A stretch of 64,000 bases of DNA from Carallia brachiata. Taxonomy: Eukaryota; Streptophyta; Magnoliopsida; Malpighiales; Rhizophoraceae. Shown here piece after piece: positions 25,026 to 34,690 of the stretch; the first letter of the stretch is position 1, and each line of letters starts with the position of its first letter. Made by a program: the position numbers and the translations under genes. The notes beneath the pieces were generated by a model. The model searched no databases. It had not been told where the DNA came from and saw only the letters and a list, made by a program, of their open reading frames with translations. Where the stretch lies: NCBI GenBank assembly GCA_021464245.1, contig JADCRB010000074.1, forward strand, positions 2,409,334-2,473,333, given 5' to 3'.

Positions 25026-25870
25026 TCTTTATCATAACAAGAATTCTTAAATGTTTCTTGAAGACAACAAATTGTTTGAGATATTGAGAGCAGACACCTG
25101 AGGGCCAAAGAAGAGCAACAACTGCATGTCAACATAGCACTAACAAAAAAAATTAAAACCAAAATTATAAAAAAAAAAAAGTCAAGAAGAATTGAAAAGT
25201 CACCTCCATGAGTTAACACATGTTGATTGCTATTCACAAGAAGTATATATGATTTGACCGAATTTGATCCTCTGACCAACTCCATAAGATATCCTTGGTC
25301 ATAAAGTTTGCGGATTCTTATTTTCCTGTGCCTGGTACATTTCAGTCCCGTCTCCTTGCATTTGGAAGCTTCTTTCGAACATGACTTGGCATGCAACAAC
25401 TTTTTGGTTGCAAACGCGTCCTATCATTTCCCATATGGAAGCTTGACAAAGATAGTTGTAAGCTCAACTTTGAGCCCCACCTTCAATTAAATGCTCAACA
25501 GAGGAGGCTGTCCAGTTACCATCTATTGAAATACAGTTGGACAATTGTTTCTACAGCTTTCCAGAGCTCTTTGGAAACTCCAAGGCTTTAATATAGTGAA
25601 CAGCCCCTTGCCACAGTGCCTTCAAAAAATCAAAAACCAGTAGCAGCATGCGGAGTTTGCTGGAGGATAGAACATTCAACCAATAGTGATGTTCAACATT
25701 TCGGTATTTAATGATCCTATCATCAAAAGGTGAGACCAATGCACGAGACCAGATTTCTTTTTCCTGTTTAAATGAAACCAGATATTGAACTACATTTATT
25801 GAACAATTTATACGCCAAAAGCACAATAAAAATAGTGGTCCAATAAAATGGTCCAACATGTATTGACAAG

Positions 25871-28800
25871 CTTTGTTTCCTTAATCAAGAAAAATAAAAT
25901 ATACAATGTAATTCCCAGAAAACCAAAGAGCAACGTGAAAGCCTGATTATCACTTGGACTTGGTCCCATAAGGTTAAGAACCCATTTACAATATAGGGGA
26001 GAAGGTGTAAGAATACGGGAGAGCAGAACTTTGGAGAAGAACATTATGGTCATGAAAATATTGAATCTAGATCAAGTAACTCTATTTAAAATCCTAGACT
26101 AAGTTCCAATGCATGGTAAAAGCAACCTGATAATGTGCTGCAGAACTAAGCAGATTACTATTGTAACAAACAGATCTTCGTTCCGCTCTAACTGCTAAGC
26201 AATATAATTGCAGCAAATCTCTCAAATCTGTAATCTAAAACAAAGAATTTACTCAAGATTCAGCTTTTAAATTAACTGGAATAATCAATCAAAAAAACAG
26301 AGAAATTAAACCAAAGTAATTCAACGCAATCACATTGACAAGACCCCATCAGCACCAGCCTGTGTAACAATTCAAGCATGCATAGTAAAGATTCTGGGAT
26401 ATAATCTAGCATAAAACTAAAAACTTTTAAAAAATTTGTGAATCAGATTACATCCTACGGAGACTAAGAATGAGGGTGATGTAATACATGTTTTCCTTAC
26501 ATCCAAAACCTAGAAGAATTGACAGAACATTAAACATTGATTATTACAGAACTTTTGCCTACCAAGAAATAGCACCATCTTGATTTGTTTTTCCAAATAA
26601 CTGGATCAGAAAAGAGGCATGCTATTATGATACCTTGGCCAAAACCAGCTAGAATTCAACATATGAAATATGTAATCAGATCAAGATGGTGTAATATGAA
26701 TCATCATTTATCAGCAAATATAATGAAAAAATTCAAATAAATGATAAATACCACGGAACAACTTGTAAACTTGAAGTAGCTAACAGAAGAACAAGAACTA
26801 CCTTCAGTGTTACTTTCCAACAAAGATGCTTCAGCTTGTACTTACGGTACTAGGTGAATGACCAGGAATACTGCAGAGAAAAAACAAGTAAAACTAGACA
26901 AAACCATTCTCCACTCTTGTCTCCACCAGTTGCTTGGTGAAGTCCATTACCGCAAGATACTGCATGCATTTCAAATAAAGCACAGAGACATTTCAGAAAA
27001 ATTCATAATGACAACATGGGACTATCACATTGCAGATAGAAGTTACATCACAATCAGACAGATGAAGCCTGGTATAAATTAGTTCCCCCCAAAATCACAC
27101 ACACACAGAGATTAACTCCTACTGTTAATCTATCTAAATACTTCCCCAATGTGCCCACTGTATTCTTGTCTTGCGTGTATCTGCAATTTAATCATCTTGG
27201 AACCATGTAAGTCGTATGGTGCTTAGGTTCACTTAGTTTCATGTTTTTGTTCTATAGATTGTTAAAAGATGTAGTGCACCCTAAAGACGGAGATAACTGC
27301 ATTGATGCAAGGTTTCAAGAGTCTTATCCTATTCTTTATCCAGCAATGACAAGAAATATGGATACCAAAACAATGGCTGCATCCAAAGGACTAGAGCTCC
27401 GACAATAGTATATCTTTAGGAGAAGGGCTGAAATAAGAAGAAAATATAGAAGAGATGACAAGTGAAAAAGAAAATTATACGTACGTAATAACATGGAAAC
27501 TTAAAAAACATGAGAATAAAAGAAAAGAAGGGAAGTTGTCACTTTCACTAACGTGTAATTATCAAAAGCTCAACTATGGTAGGCAGCCACCCTGGGAACA
27601 GACCGTGAAGCCACACATAAGGTAGTCACAAGACAAACACCTGATCTACTGAAAAATCACAGTAATTCTGTTCAGAGTCTATTAAGAGCATTTTGGAAAG
27701 TTTTGTAGACAGCAACCATGATACACTACAGCAGGCAAAGTTATGCTACAATCAGAAGACAGTAAACCAATTAAAAACTAACAACCACATTAGTTGGAAA
27801 TAGCAGTCCACATGCATACAGAAGAGAGTGACCACTGCAAGACAAAGAATGGAACCAAATAAGAAGGTCAACCACAAAGGTTATGGCAGCCAAACTTTTC
27901 ATAGCTCTCAAAACAAAACAATTACAAAAAGAGGAAACCAGGACTAAAAATTTGAAACAAGTTTCTTCAATGTAACTTGCACTGTCTCATAATCCATCAG
28001 AAGCGCTGGGTAGATGTGGACGCAGAGAAAACTAATAACTCAATCTGTTCAGTTTACGATCAGTATAATTGACAAGAAAACAAAGCCGAAAATGAAACAA
28101 AGTAAGCTGCAGAGCAACCATAGCAATAGTACTGTTAATAGAAACAGATTCAACCTGACATGAGGCACAATCAATGTCTACAGTAAGTAATCAACAGACC
28201 CACGTCCAATAATCTAAATTCAAAGACATCCTAAACGAGCATGCTTACACATTACCATAGAGTATTAGAGATGCGCTTATAGAATCAAATATGAAAGCTC
28301 AATTTTGATTCACTAGATTTACCTTACTGTACCATCCTAGGCGGCATCAACATTCCAAGCTTTTAAACCATCTCAAATATGTAAGCTTTCATAGCAGCAA
28401 CACCAGAGACTTGAGATGGAGCAAGAGGTTACAAAAAAAAAAAAACCCCACACTCCATTCACAGTAAGTCTAACAACATAAAACTGCAATGATTAGAAGG
28501 CGAAAAGAATAAACCCGAAATCAGCCAACAGAAACATGGTTTAAAGTTCCCATTTCGGTAGCTTCCAATGTCCGTCAAGGCCTGCACATGGTTGTATGCC
28601 CAAAACCAGAAAAAATAATAATAATAATAAGGTTTAAATAGAATGAAGCTCCAAAGCTAGTCCTCCAGACAAGAGAAAATAGTTCAATCGGTAACGGTTT
28701 CATTAACTTTGGTGCAATCTAATTATTTTAACTTTTTTTCTAATAAAGAAAACAAAAAAAAAAAAAAAACCAGCAGCAAGAAAATCTAGTGTGGTCAAGA

Positions 28801-29289
28801 GCAAGAACAAAGACTTCGTCATTGCTCTCCATATTGAACAAGCCTAATTGTGTGGAGCAGGACTGATTGGGGTTTCTGTTTTTCGATCGGAGAGCCAATA
28901 CTTGATCCGAGGCCACAACTACGAAAATTGCAAACGATTTGCCATTTTCATCAAAAAATTTGGTGTCGTTTTTCTCCCAGATCAGATCAATTAAAACAAA
29001 GCAAAAGGCATGACAACCCAACGGTGTAACCCCAACCCCAAGCCCTAGTCAAAGCCTAGTCTTAAGTCACGCGACCGGCGAAGCAAGCGACCAACAGGCC
29101 CAACGCCGTATCTGTTAAAATCGGAATATATCAACATAAGCACACACAAGTATGAAAGAGACAGACACATACAGGTTATAAAGAAGACGTAGAGAAACAG
29201 AAGATCAAGATTCAAGAACATAAATATGAAGAGGAAATAAAAAATTAACAAACAAGATACAGTACAGGCCAAGAAAAAAAAAAAAGAAA
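25871..29289. other. Expected NUP188 5' half; no exon recognised
   Basis: In gene order this stretch should hold the N-terminal half of NUP188. I could not recognise any exon of it on either strand. A minus-strand open frame at 28740-29021 (93 codons, with SDQVLALRSKNRNPNQ) is not attributable to any family. Otherwise it is AT-rich sequence with scattered A-runs. Confidence 0.4.
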
Positions 29290-30110
29290 GAGGAACATAA
29301 AATCATATCAAATATATTATTCGAAAACAAGAGAAAAGGGGGGAATCCAGACGAGAATTAATGGAAAAGGAGAATTAGACGAGAAAAATACTAAAATATA
29401 GAAGAAGATCAACAGACCACGTCAAATCAAGAAACAGATTAACATCAAACGAAAGAAAATGAAATCAAACAAGAAATAAATAAAGAAACGGCTACTCAAT
29501 TTCTCCAGAAGGCTCCTCTCTCCTTTCCACGAAGCTGAATTACACAGAGGCGGTGAAGCCGTTTTTGGTTTTGAGAAATGAAAAAGGAAGGGAGGGGTTG
29601 TAGATAAACGGTTAAGATTTGTTGTGTCCTCTATAGCCTAGCGAGGCTTTGCATTTTAAAACTTTGGAGCCGTTAGGTTAACCGTTTAGATGTATTTCAT
29701 TGAAAAGTCAAAACCAATAAAATATTTATAAAGAATTGAAGTTTTTATTTCTTTTTCTACAACAATTAATGTTGTGTTTTGGATCGAAAGAATTTGAATA
29801 AAAAAAATAAAAGTTAAAAAATATCACTTTTATTATATTATTTTTTTAATAATTTTTTATACATTTTTTATTAATTTAAATAATTAATTTTTACTTTTTC
29901 TCTCACAAATAATTATTCATTTTCTTTCTCACAATTTTCTAATCATTTTTTTTTCTTACTACTTTTTATAAATTATAATATCATCATTATTATATTATTT
30001 TTTATTTATTTTATTCCTCATTAATTTCTATCAATCCAAACATACTATAAGTCTGGTACCAACGTGACAAATAAAATTAAAAGTATATAGTAAATCTATA
30101 TGCTCCAGGG
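29290..30110. repeat. Duplicated promoter/leader-like segment, copy A
   Basis: Shares, in the same order and orientation, blocks with 31090-32080. These include AACATAAAATCATAT/GAAAACAAGAGA, GAAATCAAACAAGAAA, the leader-like GGCTCCTCTCTCCTTTCCACGA, GCCGTTAGGTTAACCGTTTAGAT, CCAATAAAATATTTATAA, TTTCTTTTTCTACAACAATTAATG and GGTACCAACGTGACAAAT. Copy A alone carries the MITE at 29772-30050. Confidence 0.75.
29772..30050. mobile_element. MITE inserted in duplication copy A
   Basis: The left end GTTTTGGATCGAAAGAA and the reverse complement of the right end (ATGTTTGGATTGATAGAAA) form imperfect terminal inverted repeats. The interior is AT-rich and non-coding. The paralogous site in copy B (about 32050) lacks it: AATTAATG runs straight into the GGTAC...ACGTGACAAAT block. 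Confidence 0.65.
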
Positions 30111-30186
30111 GAGATGATTGACCCAAAAAAAGCCAAAAAAAAATAAAAAAAGCTCATTTAAGAAAATCAAGAAATCAGCACAACAT

Positions 30187-31023
30187 AGGCCTGTTTGATA
30201 ACAATTTTGTTTTCTATTTTTCGTTTATTTTTCACAAAATAAACAGAAAACATATTTGATAACGTTTTTATTTTCTTTTTTTTGGTTAAAATATTGAAAG
30301 AATTTTTCAAAGAAAAAAATAAATTAAGAAAATAATAAAAGATACTTTTTTAATTTATTTTTTATTTTTTTTTCTATACTTTCTCCCACAATTTTTTCTC
30401 TCTCTATCCACTATTTTCATCATACCTCTCTATCCATCTATTTTTTTCTCTCTACTCTCTCTCTCTCTATCCTCTCCTTTTTCTTTCTCTATTAGTTTCT
30501 CTATCCTCTCTCTCTCTCCTTTTTTTCTCTCTAATATTTTCTCTACTCATTTTCTCTCTACCTTTTCTCTTCCTCCTTTTTCTCTCTATTATTCTCTCTC
30601 TACCATGCTCTCTCTATTCACAATCTCTCCTTTTTCTCGCTCTACCATTCTCTCTTTACCCTCTCTCTCTTTGTTCTCTTTCTACTCATTCTCTCTACCC
30701 ACATTCTCTTTTATTTTTCTCGCTCTACTAATCTCTCTACTCATTCACTCTCTATCATCTCTCTCTCATTTTTCTCTTTACTCATTCTTTTTATACCCTC
30801 TCTATTTCTCTTTTCTCTTTCTACCATTCTTTAGCTACTATATTTCTCTCTCCTTTTTCTTTCATTTATACTCTTTTTTATTATTTCTTTTATCATCCTT
30901 TCTCTATTTATTTTTTATTTTCATAAAAAAATAAAAATTAATAACAATAAAAACAAAAGTTCAGAAAAAAAATAAAAAATAATAATAATAATAAAAAATT
31001 GACAACTTTTTCAAATAGGACCT
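30187..31023. mobile_element. Non-autonomous hAT-like element with C/T-rich interior
   Basis: Left end AGGCCTGTTTGATAAC and reverse-complemented right end AGGTCCTATTTGAAAAAGTTG are imperfect terminal inverted repeats of a type common in plant hAT MITEs. The interior 30360-30905 is a pyrimidine tract built of TCTCTCTA-like units. An 8-bp target duplication is only partly conserved (CACAACAT versus AAACACAT). Confidence 0.5.
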
Positions 31024-31089
31024 AAACACATTAACGAGCCCCCCAATATTTCCTGTAAATAAACGTATATGAGCACATATATTAAGGAG

Positions 31090-32080
31090 AGATGTGAACA
31101 TAACATCATATATATGAAAACAAGAGACAAAGGGAAATCAAGAAGAGGATTAATGTTAAAAGAAAAAGAAGAAAAGAAAAGAAAGAAAGAGAGAAAACTG
31201 TACAAGAAAGTACAAAAAAAACCAAGAAGATCAAAAGACCAGATCAAATTCAGAGAAAGATAAATATTTATTAAAAGAAATCAAACAAGAAAAGTAAAGA
31301 AGGGGCTTATCGATTTTGCCTGAAAGGTTCTTCTCTCCGTTCCACGAGGCCAATTGCACTGATAAGCTTTCAGAGAAATAAATAGAAAGAAAAATTTGAA
31401 AGAGAAGAGAAATATTATATTGGTAAGAGAAAGAAAGAAAGAAACATCTAATGAAAACCTGAAAGGAAGAGAACATAAATTAATGTTAGCAAAAGAAAGC
31501 ATATTGAAAGACTCCGTAACGACCACCTACAGCTCTGAGAAAAAATTGAGAAGCAGAAAAAGAGGAAAGGGCGAATTTACAGAAGGGGTTGCTCAATGGA
31601 CCGTGAAGATTTATTGGGTTCTCTAGCGACGTTGCTATTTTAAAATTTGAAAAAACAATTTTGGCTGTTTTGTTTTGTAAGTGATTGTTTCGTGATTATT
31701 ACTATACGACATAACAATTAAATTATACGGCAAAAAAATTAGAAAAAAGTCATACACATATAATAAATTATTAAAAAAAAATTTTACAACTCATTACACA
31801 TATTATATAATTTTGTTTAATATTTCATCTAATTTCTTTTTAATTACTGCATCATATAATTTATCTATCATATTAAATAATCACAGTTGCATAATAACTA
31901 TTTAGAAAACGTTCGTCTAGTGATGCTCTTTAAAATTTTAAGCCGTTGGGTTAAACGTTATCGTTTAGATATATGCACATTTAAATGTCAAACCAATAAA
32001 ATATTAATAAGAACAGAAATTCTCATTTCTTTTTCTACAACAATTAATGACAGGTACTGACGTGACAAATGAAATAGAGC
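31090..32080. repeat. Duplicated promoter/leader-like segment, copy B
   Basis: Diverged second copy of 29290-30110: ACATAACATCATATATATGAAA, GGTTCTTCTCTCCGTTCCACGA, GCCGTTGGGTTAAACGTTATCG, CCAATAAAATATTAATAA, TTTCTTTTTCTACAACAATTAATG and GTACTGACGTGACAAAT occur in the same order. It contains an AT-rich insert at about 31660-31915 that copy A lacks. Confidence 0.75.
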
Positions 32081-32364
32081 AACACACGTCGTCGTTTTCA
32101 GAGCTTTTTTTTATTTGTGGAGCCGTGTTTTAGCATTCATTAGACAATCGACAAACTACTAACTTTATAATTTTTTTTAAAAATTATGGTAAGAGTGATC
32201 TGAGCTACATGAAGAAGGGATTGATGAAACATGAGCAGAAATTAAAATCCTATCCATAAATAATATGTACACACCTCTTGTCATTCAACAAATTGGAGTG
32301 CTCATTCTTCGTAATTGTTCCAATTCAAGAACAAGCTCTTGAATCCTTTACTTGGCTGAGCCGA

Positions 32365-32503
32365 CCTGAATATTATCACACCATAGTTAAGATGACCCAA
32401 ATCACTATTAAAAAGAGGGCACAACTATTGGGCCGAGCCTATGGCTATAGAATGGTGGAAACTCAAATATGTGTGATATTTCTACAACCATTGAACACAG
32501 TCC
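32365..32503. repeat. 139-bp direct repeat, copy 1
   Basis: Starts CCTGAATATTATCACACCAT and ends near ACAGTCC. About 92% identical by eye to 32680-32818, 315 bp downstream. Nature unknown. Confidence 0.85.
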
Positions 32504-32679
32504 GCACATGCTTATTTGCCCTCCAGAAGGATCTCTACCTCTGCCTCATCAAGATAGTCTAGGTGTCTCATGGCCTAGAGGTTTAGCTGTTTGAGTTGTT
32601 GTTTATAGAATAGGCTTCGGCCCTCCACTTGGACCAAAATAAAAAAAAAAACAGTCCGAAGGGCACCGCGTGTTGTGCA

Positions 32680-32818
32680 CCTGAATATTATCACACCATA
32701 GTTAAGATGACCCAAATCACTATTAGAAAAAGGGCACAACTATTGGGCCGAGACTATGGCTACAGAAGGGCGGAAGCCCAAATATGTGTAATATTTCTAC
32801 AACCATTGAAAATAGTCC
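32680..32818. repeat. 139-bp direct repeat, copy 2
   Basis: Second copy of 32365-32503. Its right end overlaps the target-site duplication of the SINE that follows. The sequence between the copies contains an A-run ending at 32650 and an ACAGTCCG string shared with the end of copy 1, so a retroposition event may have created the spacing. Confidence 0.85.
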
Positions 32819-32821
32819 AAG

Positions 32822-33063
32822 ATCACTGGGTTTTGTGGTATAACGATAAGACGTTGAATGTATTGATTGTGAGATCTTGACTTTGAGTACTCAGGGATAT
32901 GCGATAGGGTTAAACTTATTCCTCCTCTTTAAAAAATTTGAGTTATATTATACCCATTCAGATAACTCAAAAATTCCTTTTGTAGAGAGATAATACTCCT
33001 TAACTAATGGGCTTGTGCGGGTGCACCTCTACTCTCCTATTTTCTTGACAAAAAAAAAAAAAA
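32822..33063 (+). mobile_element. tRNA-derived SINE, plus orientation, with 14-bp target-site duplication
   Basis: Flanked by GAAAATAGTCCAAG (32808-32821) and GAAAATAGTTTAAG (33064-33077). The head has an A-box-like GTGGTATAACGATAAGACG and a B-box-like GATCTTGACTTTGAGTACTC. The 3' end is CTATTTTCTTGAC followed by an A-run. The TTGAC-A(n) tail is shared with the tiny insertions described below. Confidence 0.85.
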
Positions 33064-33210
33064 GAAAATAGTTTAAGTGGGCAACTTTTTTGTTAGTGCA
33101 AAAAAAAAAAGAACTTTTTTTTGTGACATCTAAAGAAACCATTTTGTTGGTAAAGAAAACCCACTCTGTGAACAGATTAATTTACAGTCAACATGCTTGA
33201 TAAAACACAT

Positions 33211-33272
33211 TTTTTGACTCAAGCTTTTTTTTTTTTGTTGACCAAAAAAATGTGAATATTTTTTTCATCCAA
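33211..33272. mobile_element. Short poly-A-type insertion with 16-bp target-site duplication
   Basis: GCTTGATAAAACACAT (33195-33210) and GCTTGATTAAACACAT (33273-33288) flank a 62-bp insert containing a T-run and GTTGACCAAAAAAA, the SINE tail motif. Probably a truncated or rearranged retroposed fragment. Confidence 0.5.
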
Positions 33273-33722
33273 GCTTGATTAAACACATGAAACAAGTGAA
33301 TATTCAATTGATTATTTTGTGGACCTCATTACAATAGTAATAATGGTTTGTCTGGAACCCTCATTACTCTATTTATTTTCAATCAACTTTTAATAGCCGC
33401 ATTATCCGATGAGCAGTTGCCCGATTCTTGAGAAATTTTGATAGCAATATGTCTTCCCGTTTGGACACGTACAAATTCAAGGCTAAACAACCATGGGCCA
33501 CAATAGCTCGATTTTTTTGGCCTCATTTAGAAAATGATAACTGACAAAGCAAGAACTCTCCGATTTTCTCTCACTAAAAAAATAAAAGTTTTTCTCACTA
33601 AAAACTCTCCAATTTTCTAAAAACTCCCATCCTTTTGCTTGCTGGCGGAAGTACAACCTATGCCGGCCAACTACCAGAGTCCCTTCTAAGCCTCAAGTTT
33701 TGGTCCTTTTCTCCTTCCATTA

Positions 33723-34199
33723 AGGGTCGATTTGTTTGCTGATAAAAATAAAATTTTGAAATATTATTTGTTGAGTACAATGAAATTTTAAAATTTTATT
33801 TTCAATTACGGTATTTGGTTGTAGTGCTGAAAATATCATTCTATATTTAGTGAAATTCTATAAAATGAAATATTTTATTATTATTTTATTACTTTTTACA
33901 GTACAAACAGTGAAAATATTATTATTTTATTACTTTTCACTGTATAAACAGTGTCAGTACAGTGTCAGCGTCACTTTACCCGTCGTTTTATCTCGTCCCT
34001 TAATATTTACCTTTTTTTTTTAATGTGTTGTTAGAGGAAAACGACGTCCGCTCAATTTGAGGGGACGTCTTTTTTCTTTAACTGAAAGTTTTTTTAACAT
34101 TGATTAAGATATTGATTTCATTTGACCAATGTTCCCAAACACTGGACAACAAGATGTGATTTTCTGAGAAATGGTTATCCTCGCAAACAAACACACCCT
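33723..34199. mobile_element. MITE candidate with terminal inverted repeats
   Basis: Left end AGGGTCGATTTGTTTGCTGA and reverse-complemented right end AGGGTGTGTTTGTTTGCGAG match over most of 20 bases. The interior is AT-rich, non-coding and contains short repeats of ATTATTTTATTACTTTT and CAGTGTCAG. Target duplication not clear. Confidence 0.55.
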
Positions 34200-34383
34200 A
34201 ATTTTAATCTCTTCCTCCACTCCTCTCCTTCGTTGCTCTCGTACCAGACCCCCCTATATCTCCATTTATAGGGCTTCTTGTCTCGCTTTCGATTGGATCA
34301 GGTCACAATAACACCATCCATGGCTTCCCGGTCACCAGATCTATATTCTTTGGTGTTCAACAGCCACTTTTGCACTTTCTAGC

Positions 34384-34690
34384 GATGGTGCCACCGTCTC
34401 GACCTCAACCTCCGTTGTTAGTGTCGTCGTACCGATTGCCGGTGCTATAATAGCCGTCTCTATTTTCGCTGCCAAGGCCTCCTTTCCGGCTGTCGGCGAG
34501 ATAGTCAGAACCCATAGTGCTGTAGATCAAATAAGCGCCGCTGGAGCCACCTTTAATGTTGCTACCTCTCTCGGAACGTATGCCACTGCCGCCCTTATCT
34601 CTTCCCTCGCCGCCAACCTTGCCGCGAGCATCGTCACCGCTCACCATCACCGCCACTGTAACTGTCAAAATGGGCATCTGTTGGATTTTG
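34384..34690. other. GC-rich island of unknown identity
   Basis: About 300 bp markedly richer in GC than its surroundings. On the plus strand one frame reads an Ala-rich run (VSVVVPIAGAIIAVSIFAAK). On the minus strand a 90-codon frame (34677-34405) is Gly/Asp-rich. Neither resembles a family I know. It could be an exon relic. Confidence 0.3.

Larger units (their letters stand above)
15286..25870 (-). pseudogene. NUP188: Decayed NUP188 nucleoporin gene, interrupted by an LTR retrotransposon
   Basis: NUP188 is a large inner-ring scaffold nucleoporin, nearly 2000 residues in plants. Recognisable pieces lie in the expected order on the minus strand. LLLVFDFLKALWQGA and what follows is at 25.46-25.66 kb. 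RGSNSVKSYI is near 25.25 kb. LYYHLQGELEGHKI and SMVLLTRLKLSTLRALINVL are at 17.0-17.47 kb. CMGHICHCYHV and DASEKTVDFLAAQAELLL are at 16.2-16.4 kb. ERISTAKHCALPSIII is at about 15.95 kb. LLLLLILEMAFYLER and IGRAEDFAAEIKLLMK are at 15.62-15.78 kb. The terminal MISSVCPGMLQALE is near 15.35 kb. Damage includes stops inside homologous stretches (TAG 25551-25553, TGA 25464-25466, a TAA after CHCYHV, one in the terminal exon), several frameshifts, and only about 90 bp where the family has more than 300 codons (between the ERIST and LEMAFYLER pieces). The N-terminal half is not recognisable upstream of 25.87 kb. Matching is from memory of the family. Confidence 0.82.

Noticed and set aside
30605..30934. 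A 109-codon Ser/Leu/Phe-rich frame
   Set aside because: Translation of the TCTCTC pyrimidine tract; not a protein.
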